From assembly GCF_009389715.1 (NCBI RefSeq), contig NC_052394.1, positions 23,683,399 through 23,747,398 of the forward strand: a DNA stretch of 64,000 bases, written 5' to 3'. Each line of letters starts with the position of its first letter. The stretch's first letter is position 1. Source of the DNA: Phoenix dactylifera (lineage: Eukaryota; Streptophyta; Magnoliopsida; Arecales; Arecaceae). The notes under the pieces were generated by a model that was not told the origin of the DNA, ran no database searches, and saw nothing but the letters and a program-made list of their open reading frames with translations. The translations under genes and the position numbers were made by a program. Shown here piece after piece: positions 1 to 12,297 of the stretch.

Positions 1-69
1 ATCTTTGGATATGTTTTTACTTTCTCTGGTACTTGTCTAAGTACTTAACTATATTCTTGAAACAATTAG

Positions 70-3000
70 GTGAATTTCCCATGGATTGTCCTCTTCATGA
101 TAGCTTACTAAGGGTGCATTACAAGGGAATGCTTCTTAATGAAGAGAAGACAGTGTTTTATGATACAAGAGTGGATAATGATGGCGAGCCTTTGGTATTC
201 AGTTCCGGAGAAGGGCTTGTAAGTATTATATCTCTGAACCCTAGCTTTATGAGATAAGCTTAATGTTGCGTTTTCAGGATTTGAGTTTGAGATGCAACTA
301 GATTAGAAAACAGGTTACCGATCTCTTCCCCTCAAAAAATAGCACTATATCTTTAGGTTTTCAGATGCTTTCATTGATGGCTATTCTGTTTATTAGTTCA
401 ACTTTGTTTTGCTGTAATGTACTTTCATTTCCAACTGATTTTAGGTGCCCGAGGGATTTGAAATGTGTGTTCGTTTAATGCTTCCTGAAGAGATCTCGCT
501 TGTTACTTGCCCTCCAGATTATGCATATGATAAGTTTACAAGGTCAATTTTCTAAACCAATTGGCTATCTTGGTTTCTGAACAAAACACTTGAAAATACT
601 AATGAGATTTCATGAACAGGCCTTCTAGTGTTCCTGAAGGAGCTTATGTTCAGTGGGAAATTGAGCTACTTGGCTTTGAAACGCCTAAGGTAATGAAGCT
701 TCTTAAGTGCTCCAAACATCTGGAACTCTTATGTATTGTGGTCCTTCCCTCTGTTTTGCTAAAAAAAAGGGGGATTCTTGTGAATTTTGAATTGATTGTT
801 CTAAATTGCTTAGAACCTCTAATATGTGCTTTGATCATCTCGTGGTTTGTCAATTTCACAGAAAATAGGCAGGCCTTGCTTTTTAACCTATCAGAAACCT
901 GATTCTTTACTGCTTTAATGTTGAGAAAGTTTCATTTGTTGTTTTGTTTGTACATACTGGAAAATTCCAAAGGTTTATTTGAATATTTGGAGAGCGTAAT
1001 ATTATTTTTTTGATTACATCGACTGCATTCTTGCCCTAGCTTGAATTTCTTGTGAGGTTTGAGCATAATGTACTGGACTTGTAAAGGCTTTTGTGACATG
1101 TAAAAAGGCTAATGGAACGAAATTGCAAAAAACAACTAAGAAATACTAATAAGTTTCAAAAATTGATAATGCGTGTTGCTGACGTTTTTTTAAATTTTTT
1201 CCATATCTTTTCTGAATCTGAAGATGACAACTTAGATTATTTCACATGACGTGTTAAACAAGTTAATAAGCATGAGAAGTTATTATTACATTAAGTTTGT
1301 CAGTATATCACATTTACTTGATAGATTAATTGTACACCTTTTTATCTTGAAATTCTTGTTTATATAACCTCCTTTACACATGCACTAACTAGTTCTTTTT
1401 GCAGGACTGGACTGGGCTAACCTTCCAAGAAATAATGGAAGAAGTAGAAAAAATAAAAACCACGGTATGGAACTAAACTACAATGGTTCTTTTTGGTTCT
1501 ATTTTATGTTTCTTACGGGTCGATCAAGTTGTTTATCCTTCCACATTTGAGCCAGTAGCTACAAAGAACTGAAAGGGTTAGTATCTTGGCAAATATGTAT
1601 ATTGTTTAAGTATGCTGAAGTATGCTGCCTTGTTAAAATTCTAGGAACATTTTAAAAGCAAAATGTCAGTATGAATAAACTAGCTGCCTGAGACCCCCCC
1701 CCCCCCTTCCCCCCACAAAAAAAAAAAAAGGAAAAAGAAAAGAAAAGAAAAGAAAAGAACAAAAACAAACAAAGGTATTTGCATGGTAGTAGGCATGCAG
1801 GATACATGTAAGGAGGCATGGATGACTTTGATCCGCTATGTTTTTTTCCTATTATTTATGGATTGTGATAAATACACTCCTACTCAGCTTGTGCACTGCT
1901 ATTGTTTCTTTCCCTTAACATAGAAATGAACTAAGGGGGGTGTCAAAAAGAGCATCTCCATAGAAACTGCTGGTTAGCTCAAGACCTCATGAGCCTCAGA
2001 GAGAGGTGCCTCGGGCAGTTTGTTTATAATAGTAGAGATGGTAGTTCATAGCTCAGTAATGTGCTATTTCTAGGAGTGTCTGTTATCTGGTTTGCTCTGA
2101 TTTTGAACCGTGTGAGGCTACTGTACATTTAGGGCCTGTTTGGATGTTTCTGAATACCTATTCAACGGATATTATCTGAAGGTGGGAGAATATCTGAGAG
2201 ACAAAGTATGGTTTGGGAGAAAGGTCAATGGAGCTTCGTTGTTGTAGTTTAAGATCCCCATGCTTCATTAGCCCATACTGCTCCACAAAGAATGCCTATG
2301 GTTAAAAAGGTAAACCCTAAACTAAGCATACGATAACTCCAATAATCCAAACGCTGAGTCAATTGATATTTGTAATAATTTTGAAATGAAAGAAAAACTA
2401 TTCTTGCTTTTTAAGAGTAGTATAATGTGTTTCATATGTGATTTATGTTATCATTTGAAAACCAGGATTACCAATCACCAGAGTGCCCTGTTAACTCCAA
2501 TCTCATTATTATTGGTTCTCTCTGAACAGAAGCACCCTCTAAATACTAGTTATCCATGGATAACTACTACCACCATCCAAAAAGGGCCTTAGGCATCCCA
2601 TGTTACTATAGCATATCAATGTTTTCCTTAAAACTATTGGCTTATCTGGTTTTATGTTTGTGATTTGTCTTACATTTGACTATGGAATATTCTACTCCAT
2701 AATTATGTGTATGACGTGAAAATAAATCCCATCAATCAAAGTAGTGATAATTGTAACTTAGTTTTTAATTCAAGGAATGATGACTCTGAAGTATGTTCTT
2801 TTCTTTCAGGGCAACAGACTATTCAAAGAAGGAAAGTTTGAACTTGCAAAGGCAAAGTATGATAAGGTAGAAATTCTTTCACAGATGTTACACTTACATA
2901 ATTGTTCTTAAATTCACTTATTTTGGTACAAATCATGGTGAACTTGTTGAAATAGAGGTGGAAATTCTAAACAAGAAACATGAAGAAATATAAAGATAAA

Positions 3001-6000
3001 TTAAGTGACTCCCAAATGAAATCATGTTTTGAGCTAGTTCTTCAAGTTTTTTTTTCAAGGAATTAAAAGCATAACCAGTGCATGACATCTTTGTCAAGAC
3101 AAGTTGTAGTCTAACAACGGAAAGATGTAGGAAAGTAAACAACAAACAGAAACATTTCGGAACAGCCAGCTGCTTCAAACCACTTGACACATGAATTAGA
3201 CCTGCATCACTGTGCCTAGTACACTGCTTTAAAACTCAATTCAGAGGAAACAGTCATGGAGAGTTGTATAACAGATAGAGAAATTTCACTGACTGATTGT
3301 GATGAGGTTTAAAATCTTCACTGCTTACCAAATTATTTGATGCATCAATGCATGTAATATTTGCATCATTGACTATGCCATCTTGTTTCCGAGTTTCCAT
3401 CTTTTATTCACATTTACCCTATATTTCCTTAAAAGGTAGAATTGTTATTAACCAGAGGAAGTGTAACACAGTGCTTATAAAAAATGTTAGGATTAAATTT
3501 GGCTATCAAATAGTAGCTTGGCCTTATTTGTGTTTGCTTTGCTTTCACAACACTCTTTTAAGTTCATGAAAGATCTTGGAAATAGTGAAAAATAATTTGA
3601 GAAGATCTTTTTATGGTGATTTTGATAGAAACTTGTTCTGGATCTTGGTGAGATGTAAGTTCTCTTAAAGTGGGTGTGAATTTGAAGTGTTTTCACCATT
3701 TCAAGCAATTTTTTTTGATTGGAGATATAACTGTAGGAACTTCAAACAGCCATTGCATCACCAACAATCAAACATTGGATAGGCTAGATTTTATTACAGG
3801 GAGAATGCATGATTGTTGTTGCTGGAGAGCAAGATGGGATGAAGATTTATTGAAGGAAGATGTTGGGTTTGAGAAGATTCAGCTTGGAGAAGTTTGAGCA
3901 GTTTAGGGAAATTTAGTGCTTTATTCAGGTTTGAGGCTAAAGGTAAAGTAAGTGGTCCAGAAGAATATTGCAATTGTAATCTCTCCATGGCTGTGAACAT
4001 TTATTCCCTTTCGTGGTTCATGGTTCATCCATTCCCCTGTATACTGCTGACTTGGTAAGAGTTGTGCAAGGAATGCTTCCTGATTATTCTGGGACCTATT
4101 TAATGAAATGTGGTGCATCTTTCTTGCTGTTAGGGATACAGATACGCATATTGTATTTTTTTGAGGGAAACACACATTTTATCTTCACAAATAGCCTTTT
4201 CCCCCTTCTAATGTACTGATTATTTTCTTGTGTGGGCACCTGACAACATCAATTACCAAAGTAATTCAAGCCATGGACATAATGCCTAACCCAAATAAAA
4301 AGAAGATACCTCTTCAACGCGCTTCTGCCATTATGATCTCAAGGGAAAAATTCTGAATTGTGCCAATATGTAGAAATAAGAACTGTTCTATTTTTAGAAT
4401 TTTGACCCTGGGGCCTAGGCATTATTCACTTCAAGCTGTTCTGGTTGACAAGTTTCTTATGCAGACCTCTTTTTCTAGATAACAGCATACTGTAATATTC
4501 TAATATTACTAATTTATCCTGACAAGTTTGGTGTTTTTCTTTTTAATTTTTCACTTGATGATAGATTCTTTTATTTATTACAGGTGCTTCGAGAATATAA
4601 TCATGTAAATCCACAAGATGACGAAGAAGGAAAAATCTTTTTGAATTCGAGAGTAAGATGGTCCCTGTATATCTATGCAAGATTCTTCTTTATTATCTAA
4701 CATGATAGAATGGCTGAGTGGAAGTAATACTTTATCCTAGTTGGGCTTCAATCAGCTAAACTATCTGATTATCAACTGAATGCAGCAATCTTCTAAATAA
4801 TCTGGCATAGGCTTATTAGAAACTGTTGAACTATATAGCATCATTTCTTTCTGATGTGTTTTGAGCATATTTTTCTCTTCTTTATCCTTGCAGAATTCGT
4901 TACATTTAAATGTGGCCGCCTGCTACCAGAAAATGGGTGAATACATAAAATCAATTGAGGCATGCAATAAGGTACAGTACATCTTAATTACAGCGCATAT
5001 CATAGTTAGATAATATGAACAACACCTGAGCAAGAAGATTTCCATGGGAATTGACTTAGAAATGTTTTTTAATTACTGGGAACATGTCTAAAAGAATTCT
5101 GTTTATCTGTTGATGTACCCTTAATTTAGCTGAATGAAATTTACAATGGTTTTGCCCATTTTTATATCAAAAAGAGGAAAAGTCAGGTACAACTGGTGCC
5201 GATAAAGTTTATTGTGGTTAGATCTATAGTATTCCTTAATAGGAGTAGGGTTAGGATCATCTCTTCTGAAGCTAAGGCTGAACTCTAGGAGAGTTGTTGG
5301 ATCAGGATTCATGTCGGCCAATGCAGGCACGTTTCATCATTTTCTGTATGTACTTGTGATTTCAACCGTCGAGTCATAATATGATGTAAGAGAGAATCTA
5401 TACTTGACATTAAACCTTGATAAATCTACTGTTGACATTAAAAGCTTTGATGATTATGCTGGTGTGTGCCTTTTATGTTTGGCACTAGAAATCTGTGATT
5501 GTGGTATACTGGTTTTGTTGATGCTAATTCTTGGACTTTAAGCTGGTTTGATGTCTGTTGATTCTCTCCTTTTGTTCTTCATGTACATATTCTTTCCATT
5601 ATTGCATTTGTTCATTTATTTGGGCATTAACTTGTGTAACTTCCATGTTCTGTTTTATTCCGAGTTCATATGTTGGTGAGTATGTCCATCATCAATGGTC
5701 TTGTGACTGGTGGTTCAAATTGTGATCATTTTGTTCAAAAAAATCATAGTACGGAATTATAATAGGAGCTTTTGTGTTCCTTTTTGGAGGGCAGGTTTTA
5801 GATGCAAACCCTGCACATGTCAAAGGTTTATATCGCCGTGGCATGGCCTACATGTTAGGTGGAGATTTCAATGAGGCAAAGAAAGATTTTGAAATGGTTC
5901 GTTTTGATCCTTATTTCCTTTTTTTTTTAAATTTTAAACCCTAGCTTTTTACTTGCTTAGCATATTGTAGTCTAATTCTTTCAAATATGCAACTTTTTAT

Positions 6001-6446
6001 TGTCTTAAGATGATGAAAGTGGACAAATCTTCGGAACCTGATGCTACCGCTGCCCTCCTCAAACTAAAGCAAAAGGAGCAGGTGAGAAGCGGCAACTAGA
6101 TAAGCAATCATCTTTACGTTTAAGTAAGTTAATCTTACAAGTATGTTTTTAAATCCAGGAATTTGAGAAGAAGTCTAGGAAACAGTTCAAAGGACTATTT
6201 GATAAGAAGCCAGGGGAAATTGCTGAAGTCGGAAAGGATATGGGAGATGGAAAAAATTCAGGTGAGATAGAACATAATGATGAGGCAGCAGACGCAGAAG
6301 GAGAAAGTAATTTGAGTGGGAATTCAGTTCCAGATAAAGCAGAGTGTGTTCATGAAGCTGATCAGATAGGATTGCTTGGCCGCCTATGGCCGGTTGGTAG
6401 ACGATTCTTCACTGCTTTAGGACTAAATAAATGTTCCATCTTGTGA
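70..6446 (+). CDS. PAS1: PASTICCINO1 (FKBP-type peptidyl-prolyl isomerase with TPR repeats), 3' part
   Basis: Ten exons are readable: 70-218, 445-542, 620-689, 1405-1464, 2810-2866, 4584-4652, 4894-4971, 5795-5896, 6010-6081 and 6159-6446. They join in frame at AG/GT borders and give about 347 residues; the start lies before the window. The first three exons hold the third FKBP domain ([17 protein letters not shown] near the start, ending [12 protein letters not shown]). Exons 4-9 form the TPR block ([53 protein letters not shown]). The last exon has a charged linker and a hydrophobic tail, [19 protein letters not shown]. Known of the family: PAS1 is a roughly 635-residue immunophilin-like scaffold for very-long-chain fatty-acid elongation at the ER, needed for normal cell division and hormone response. 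Plant FKBP domains of this type often lack strong isomerase activity. The donor after 5896 (GTTCGT) is weak, but the reading frame and family match support it. Confidence 0.93.
1694..1745. repeat. poly(C)/poly(A)/AAAAG low-complexity tract
   Basis: This tract in a PAS1 intron runs from a C stretch through an A stretch into several AAAAG units. It is a simple-sequence tract with no sign of function. Confidence 0.8.
2132..2588. mobile_element. Tourist-like (PIF/Harbinger) MITE in a PAS1 intron
   Basis: The 457-bp element starts GGGCCTGTTTGGATG, and the reverse complement of its end starts GGCCCTTTTTGGATGG, so the tips are imperfect terminal inverted repeats. A direct TTA flanks each side (2129-2131 and 2589-2591), the three-base target duplication typical of PIF/Harbinger elements. 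No transposase is encoded, so it is non-autonomous. It sits inside the intron between the exons ending at 1464 and starting at 2810, well away from both splice sites. Confidence 0.8.
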
Positions 6447-7352
6447 GACTCCTGGAGGACTGCGTAAATGCTCCGTATCATGAGGTGAAATCAAGGACCA
6501 AAGCATCAAAATTTGAATAATTAAACCAGATATGAGCTGGCTTGCCCCGATTTACCTTTATGGAGATGCGTACAGTGATGCTTGATTAATATCGCAAGCA
6601 ACATATTTTAGCCAAAATGAATATCCGATGTCCATTCAACCAAAAAAGTGTTTTACCTTTTTCCCATATGAATAATAGCTGGAGCATTTTACAATTTGGG
6701 TTTCCAGTGCTCTGTAAAATGCTTGTTAGAGCATCGGGTCTGATGATTTTTTGGTGCCATATCAGCAAACATCGCTCTCAGAGCGGATCTATTAATCGAC
6801 TCTTCTAGCCAAAGTTTCATAATTTATGGCCCCTGGATCGTGACACCTTGTTGCATGACTAGCAGTGTACACAACTGCAGCTTGCCGAGAGGGAATTCTT
6901 GTGTAGATGGCTGAAGGTGGTTTCTTTGAAGGGGAGATCATTCTACTCTAGGGCTTATACGCAAGGTGTATTCTCTCAGCCGTCCCGGTTCAGTTATGCT
7001 GCCTCGATGGGAGCTATGGGGCCTGCTCAGTATCATTGCTGCTTTTGTGTATTTTTTTTTCTTATTCCACAAGTCAGTGAAAGAGCACATGGCCTTTGAT
7101 GATTTGTTTTTATTTTTCAATTACATTCTCCGAATCGCTGGCTGTGGCTTCATCTTCTTCTTCTCCTCTCTCGGTTTTTTCTTTTTCATCTTTCCCTTTC
7201 CAAAGTTTAGACAGAGTCTTCCAAGCTGGTAAAATCTTTTGAGGGCTACAGCAGGGATTTGAGCTAAATCTCCTAAGGGTTATAGCAGAAATTTGAGTTG
7301 AAATCTCATGTTCACCAAGATTTAGAGAGATTAGGGATATGTACAGAGGAGG
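6447..7352. other. PAS1 3' UTR and spacer
   Basis: The 3' UTR of PAS1 must begin here; no single polyadenylation site stands out. An imperfect direct repeat of about 33 bp (7241-7272 and 7274-7307, both reading like GGGTTATAGCAGAAATTTGA) lies just before the 74-bp tandem array. Nothing else recognisable. Confidence 0.5.
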
Positions 7353-7722
7353 GCTATCCTTTACCTACGAGCGTCTTAAATGTCAAAAAAGTAGAAAATT
7401 CAGCCAGTACTAGATATTTCGTTAGGGCAATCCTTTACCTATGAGCGTCTTATATGACAAAGACGTAGAAAATTCAGTCAGGACTAGATATTTTGTTAGG
7501 GCAATACTTTACCTATGAGCGTCTTATATGACAAAGACGTAGAAAATTCAGTCAGGACTAGAAATTTTGTTACGGCTATCCTTTACTTACGAGCGTCTTA
7601 TATGTCAAAGACGTAGAAAATTCAGTCAGGACTAGAAATTTTGTTACGGCTATCCTTTACTTACGGGCGTCTTATATGTCAAAGACGTAGAAAATTCAGT
7701 CGGTACTAGATAGTTTGTTTGA
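7353..7722. repeat. 74-bp tandem repeat, five copies
   Basis: Units begin at 7353, 7427, 7501, 7575 and 7649, so the period is exactly 74 bp. Each unit has GCTATCCTTTACCTACGAGC near the start and GTAGAAAATTCAGTCAGGAC later. Between them GCGTCTT and AAAGACG form a short inverted repeat around ATATGAC, so every unit can fold into a small hairpin. Copies are highly similar and neighbouring copies share substitutions, which suggests recent stepwise duplication. The array ends about 170 bp from the stop codon of the copper transporter and could lie in its 3' transcript or terminator region. Function unknown. Confidence 0.9.
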
Positions 7723-7891
7723 ACATTAACGGTGGGTTCGGCCGAATAAGAAACCGAGAGCCCTCCGATATTACTGATAAGCAAGCATGCGGCCACGCGG
7801 CCAAATTCGATTCCATCTCCACTCACACACTGATACGAGGGAAACTACGGTGAAAGAAAGAAATCCGACCGACATGGTGTTCGGAGGTAAG

Positions 7892-8392
7892 CTATGAATA
7901 CATGGATTTGGTCGGGTCCGCCGGTTCATTGGACGGATCCCCTTTGGAGAGGCCGGCGCCCGAGACCAGGAAACCCACGGCGTGGCCGGCGATGGCGACG
8001 ATGAGGACGCCGACATTGAAGGACATGACGGCGAGCATGACGAGGTAAGCCAGCCCCAACCGGACGGCATGGAGGGTGGTCAGCAACACGGCAGTGGAGA
8101 CCCGGCGATCACCGGGGGTGGCGGCTGGTCCTCGGGAGAGGCGTCGGGAGATGGAGGAGAGGTAGTCGACGAGGGCAGAGGCGACAAAGACGAAGAGGAG
8201 GGCGAGGAGGTACATGCCGACGCCCCGATCGCCGGGCCAGCCGGAGAAGAGGATCTCCACGCGCTTCCCCCAGAAAAAGGTCATGTGCATCGCCATGCGG
8301 CCGCCGCGACTTGGCATGGGCATCCCACCTGGGTCTGATGGGGGCATCATGCCTCCCATGGCATCACCACCCATGCCCTCTCCTGCGCCCAT
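7892..8392 (-). CDS. CTR/COPT-family copper transporter
   Basis: A single-exon gene of 166 residues. The ATG at 8392 is chosen because the open frame above it has no other ATG, only a TTG. The N-terminus is Met-rich (about residues 1-38, ending RMAMHMTFFWGK) and would bind and pass on Cu(I) outside the membrane. Three membrane segments follow, at about residues 60-77, 101-121 and 122-145. The second carries the MxxxM selectivity motif (M119-M123, MLAVM) and the third the GxxxG packing motif (G136-G140, GHAVG). Known of the family: COPT proteins form trimers that import Cu(I) at the plasma membrane or export it from vacuoles. The Met-rich N-terminus is more like the COPT1/2/6 type, but the exact subtype is inference. 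The short tail ends TKSMYS and lacks an obvious Cys-rich copper-binding motif. It looks complete. Confidence 0.93.
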   Translation of the reverse strand: MGAGEGMGGDAMGGMMPPSDPGGMPMPSRGGRMAMHMTFFWGKRVEILFSGWPGDRGVGMYLLALLFVFVASALVDYLSSISRRLSRGPAATPGDRRVSTAVLLTTLHAVRLGLAYLVMLAVMSFNVGVLIVAIAGHAVGFLVSGAGLSKGDPSNEPADPTKSMYS

Positions 8393-8447
8393 TTCCGTCT
8401 CTCCCCCTTCACCGACCCAGCCGAGGGATAAACAAAATAAGAGCAAG

Positions 8448-8456
8448 ATTTATAAG
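8448..8456 (-). promoter_or_regulatory. probable TATA box of the COPT gene
   Basis: On the minus strand the sequence reads CTTATAAATC, a good TATA box, about 56 bp before the chosen ATG. This implies a short leader and supports the start at 8392. Confidence 0.5.
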
Positions 8457-9829
8457 GAAGTTAGGTCGTGGCCCGTGGGAGTGGTGGGTATCAGAACAAA
8501 GATGCTGCCGTAAGAAGCGGGTCATAACTCATAAACAAATCCCAGGACACGTGTACGGTGGACAACACGATGCATTTCTCACCCCTGTTCTGATCTTGAA
8601 GAGTTTCCATGACTATTGGCCGGGTCCATCTGTAGACAGGCTGGCGACGTGCCTCCATTAGTTCGATGTGTACGTTCAGGCAGCTGAGGCTGGGAGCTGA
8701 TGAAGACAAGACTGAAGAGCGTGTTGATTGGTGTGAGTCTTAATTTCGAGGAAATGTCGTAACCCTTTAAAACGCGGGCCATCCGGAAGAGACTACCAAT
8801 GCCAGCAAGCCAATCAAAACAAGAAATAATTCCTCGACCTTATCGGGGGTCGACCTGCGTCGTATGGATGTAAATGCCGATGGCTGAGTCATGGCCTCAT
8901 GGGAGACGAGGACTTTGTTTGGCCTTTTTCTGGATGGTCGCCTAATTGGGAAGGCTTTGTTTGGACTTTTTCTGGATGGTCGCCCTCCTTGGTTTTCTCA
9001 CGGAGCAAGTGAAATCTGCGGCCATTCGTTTGCTTGCACGACAGCCAAAGCATCAAACTCTTTTTTGGTTTTTGTTTTTATCAAGAATAATGTTATCAAT
9101 TTTATTGCCGTATACTACGCTAGTTAATCATTAATTTACATATATAAGTATTATGTATATGTATATATATTTTTTTCAAATTTTCGTGAATAATGTTTGG
9201 ATCCCAAAACATTAAAAGTTATTATGATCACTAACAAGTTAACCTTTTAAAGCAATTCGGCCCAACCGAATCTGTCTCTAAATTATTATTTCCCTCCCAT
9301 TCTTGTGTAGTTCGAAAGCCAGACTTTGCTAAATCAAAAAGTTTGTCCTACTCCTAAACAATTTTATGGCATGTCTTTCTCTGCATCGCTATTTTTTATC
9401 TTGAATTCTGGATTCATCTCGGAATTAACGGATCGGATGGAATTTTAACTCCGAAAAAGGTTCACTGTCTATAAGCAATTCCTAAAATTGGCAGCATCAT
9501 GTGCGTGGGATTGCGCCGTGTATCAGACGCAGGGGTCCCAGGGAATGCATCCTGATCCATGGTTCGCGCCTATGATACGTTCGAAAAGGCCAGGCTTTAT
9601 TAAAGAAAAGACTTTATTAAAGGCCGTGCGTGAGACGCAGTGGACCACGGTCTGCATCTAAAATGACGCAGCATGCTAATAGAGACTGGTACTTCATCGG
9701 CACCATTCTTCGTCGGCTCGGCAGGATTAGACTAGGGCACCGGCTACTGCACGCAGTCTTGTTTGGGCGCGGCCGCTCTCGTTTCTCTTCTTCCTCCACC
9801 CACTCGCTACTTGATAATTTCCCTAGCGA
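8457..9829. other. spacer between divergent COPT and UGT genes
   Basis: This spacer holds the upstream regions of both genes. A 32-bp tandem duplication with 42-bp spacing (8911-8942 and 8953-8984, both containing CTTTTTCTGGATGGTCGCC) is the only structure seen. No other gene is supported; long open frames at 9617-10234 on the minus strand are antisense shadows of the UGT. Confidence 0.5.
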
Positions 9830-9842
9830 TCCATATATATAC
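9830..9842 (+). promoter_or_regulatory. probable TATA box of the UGT76-like gene
   Basis: The sequence CCATATATATAC lies about 42-54 bp before the ATG at 9884 and is preceded by a pyrimidine-rich stretch. Position and sequence fit a core promoter with a very short leader. Confidence 0.5.
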
Positions 9843-9883
9843 CCAAGCGTGTTCCAGCGTGAGCTGGTGGTGAAAAGGAAAGC

Positions 9884-11674
9884 ATGGCCCAGAAGAACGC
9901 TGATGGGCATGGAGTGGTGCTGTTCCCGGCTCCGTTCCAGGGCCACATCAACCCAATGTTTCACCTGGCCTCCCTCCTCCTTGCCAGGGGCTTCTCCATC
10001 ACCATCCTCCACACCAACTTCAACTCTCCCGACCCCACCAACTATCCCAACTACCACTTCGTATCCGTCCCCGACGGACTCACCACCCCTATCGACGACG
10101 TCGTTGCGCTGGTCCTCTCTCTCAACGCCAACTGCGAGGCCCCGTTCCGCGATCAAATGTCTCGGATGCGCTCGGAACGCGGTGGAGAGCCGATCGCTTG
10201 CGTGGTTGTCGATTCCCTCTTGTACTCGGTGCAAGCTGCGGCCAACCAGCTTGGGCTGCCGACGCTAGTGCTGAGGACCGGCAGCGCAGCATCTTTCAAC
10301 ATGTTCGTAGCATTTCCCCTGCTGTGGAAAAGAGGGTACCTGCCAATTCAAGGTGCGTGTGCATGGCAGCATCAACTTTAGAGCCCCGCGTTCATCCATT
10401 CATCAATAAGATAGTAACCAGCGAGATCAGGATGGCTCCATTAATTCGAAAATTAGTGGATGTGCAGCATCTAATAAGGTGTTTTATACCATTATAAGAA
10501 TGATTTCAGATTGCGGATATCATCATACATACGTGAGAATAGAGTTACGTTATATAATGATACACCAATATATATACCTAGAGCACACCTACCAAAGCAC
10601 CTCCAAGTTAATAGCTGCGACCACTGAAATATATATGGCTGTGCCCCCTGTTATATATGGTTTTAATTAGTTCGATCATATCATGTAAAGAGAGGTATGT
10701 TCGGCTTGCTTGCGCGTTTAGTGCACTCCTTGGATCATGCAATACACCAGTAAGGTATATATATATATATATATATGTCGATCCATTTGTCCTTTTCAGA
10801 TTCTCGGCTGGAAATCCCGGTGAAAGAACTTGCACCCCTTCGGGTGAGAGACTTGCTGCGCGTAGAGAAAAGCAGCCCACAAAAGTTGCGGGAATTGATA
10901 GACCAAGTCGTCAAGGAAGCAAGGACATCATCGGGGATCATATTTAACACCTTCGCCGCCATCGAAGGGAATGAGTTGGAAAAAGTCAGGGAAGAGCTGT
11001 CCGTGCCAGTTTTCCCCATAGGTCCTCTCCACAAGTTGTCCCCGAAATCTGAGAACAGCTTGATGGACCAAGACCATGGCTGCCTGGAGTGGCTGGACGA
11101 ACAAGCCCCACGGTCCGTTCTGTACGTGAGCTTTGGAAGCTTAGCCTCCATGGACGGCAGGGAGTTTGCGGAGACGGCTTGGGGGTTGGCCAATTGCCGG
11201 CAGTCTTTCCTTTGGGTTGTTCGACCGGCTTCGGTTCGTGGTTCTGCGCAGGTCGAGCTGCCCGAGGGGTTCGAGGAGGAGACTCGGGGCAGAGGCAAGA
11301 TGGTCAAGTGGGCTCCACAGCAGCAGGTTCTGGCCCACCCTGCCGTGGGTGGCTTCTGGACGCACGGTGGCTGGAACTCCACCGTGGAGAGCATAAGCGA
11401 AGGGATCCCCATGCTCTGCAACCCCTACTTCGCGGACCAAATGGGAAACGCCAGGTTTGTGAGCGAGGTGTGGAAGGTTGGCATACGGCTGGAGAATGGG
11501 CTGGAGAGAGGGGAGATCGAGAGCGCGATCAGAAGACTGATGACCGGGAAAGAAGGGGACGAGATGAAACGAAGAGCGAGACATCTCCAAGAGAAAGCAG
11601 CTCGATGCATCAGAAACGAAGGATCATCTCATGCGGCTCTTGACAAGCTGGTGGATTACCTCTTGTCATTCTAG
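9884..11674 (+). CDS. UDP-glycosyltransferase, UGT76-like
   Basis: Two exons, 9884-10352 and 10800-11674, are joined in phase 1 (LPIQ|DSRLEIPV), giving 447 residues. The N-terminal acceptor-binding half has FPAPFQGHINPM with the catalytic His at residue 21 and the partner Asp at about residue 110 (CVVVDS). The C-terminal half has the 44-residue PSPG box for the UDP-sugar, starting WAPQQQVLAHPAVGGFWTHG and ending NPYFADQ; the final Gln usually goes with UDP-glucose. Known of the family: cytosolic family-1 enzymes that transfer sugar to small molecules. UGT76 members include cytokinin N-glucosyltransferases and the maize benzoxazinoid enzymes BX8/BX9. The substrate here cannot be read from sequence. 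The intron has a (TA)n run close to its acceptor. No damage is seen. It is on the opposite strand to the two UGT709-like genes. Confidence 0.93.
10756..10776. repeat. (TA)n microsatellite in a UGT intron
   Basis: About ten TA units end 23 bp before the acceptor of the UGT76-like gene. Such runs vary in length and sit here in the polypyrimidine/branch region, so length changes could affect splicing (inference). Confidence 0.8.
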
Positions 11675-12046
11675 ATTGCAATGCGTCGTGTAATGCCATG
11701 CAGTTTGGCTTTGTGACGGGTTCTGAGATTGTCTTTATCGCTAAAACTGAAATGGATGCTCTCGGGAAAGTAGAATGAAATTATATATATATATATAGCT
11801 TTTCCAATAATTGCCACCAGTATAGATGTTGATCTGACATGATGTCCTTTGAGTTGTCTCGTGTTACTTTCTCCCATAACTCAGTCTCGATAGGTTTAAC
11901 CAATACGGGAAAAAAAATAATAATAATAGACCAATGCCAATGCTACTTGTAGAAATTATCGATAGTTATAAGCATAAAAAATAATACAACTTATTAAGTT
12001 AGATATACTTTTTAAAAAAATAATAATAACGGAAATTGAATAAACC

Positions 12047-12077
<31 letters not shown>

Positions 12078-12297
12078 ATCATAACATGTATGAGCTAGAT
12101 AACATATACGACCAAACATGTATGATAATCCTGCATAACAAAAGCGGTATCACATATGAAATTGGCCAACACGTTCATAAATGCTCATTATAACTACAAA
12201 CACATCGATATATAGATCATATGTAAAATTCAAAATTAAAAAAAAAAATCAAGCTAGGAGCTATTAGTGGCCGATGGCATCATCATTATCATTGTCA
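11675..12297. other. 3' flank of the UGT76-like gene
   Basis: AT-rich sequence with (TA)n runs at about 11784-11799 and 12048-12069. The 3' UTR of the UGT must begin here. Nothing else recognisable. Confidence 0.5.

Noticed and set aside
7982-8338. Acidic open frame on the plus strand over the COPT gene
   Set aside because: Complement of the COPT coding sequence; composition is explained by the Met/Gly/Ala-rich transporter codons.
8393-8446. N-terminal extension of the COPT protein
   Set aside because: It would start at TTG, has no ATG and overlaps the TATA box region.
9617-10234. 205-residue open frame on the minus strand
   Set aside because: Antisense shadow of UGT exon 1; GC-rich exons leave long false frames, and it has no domain.
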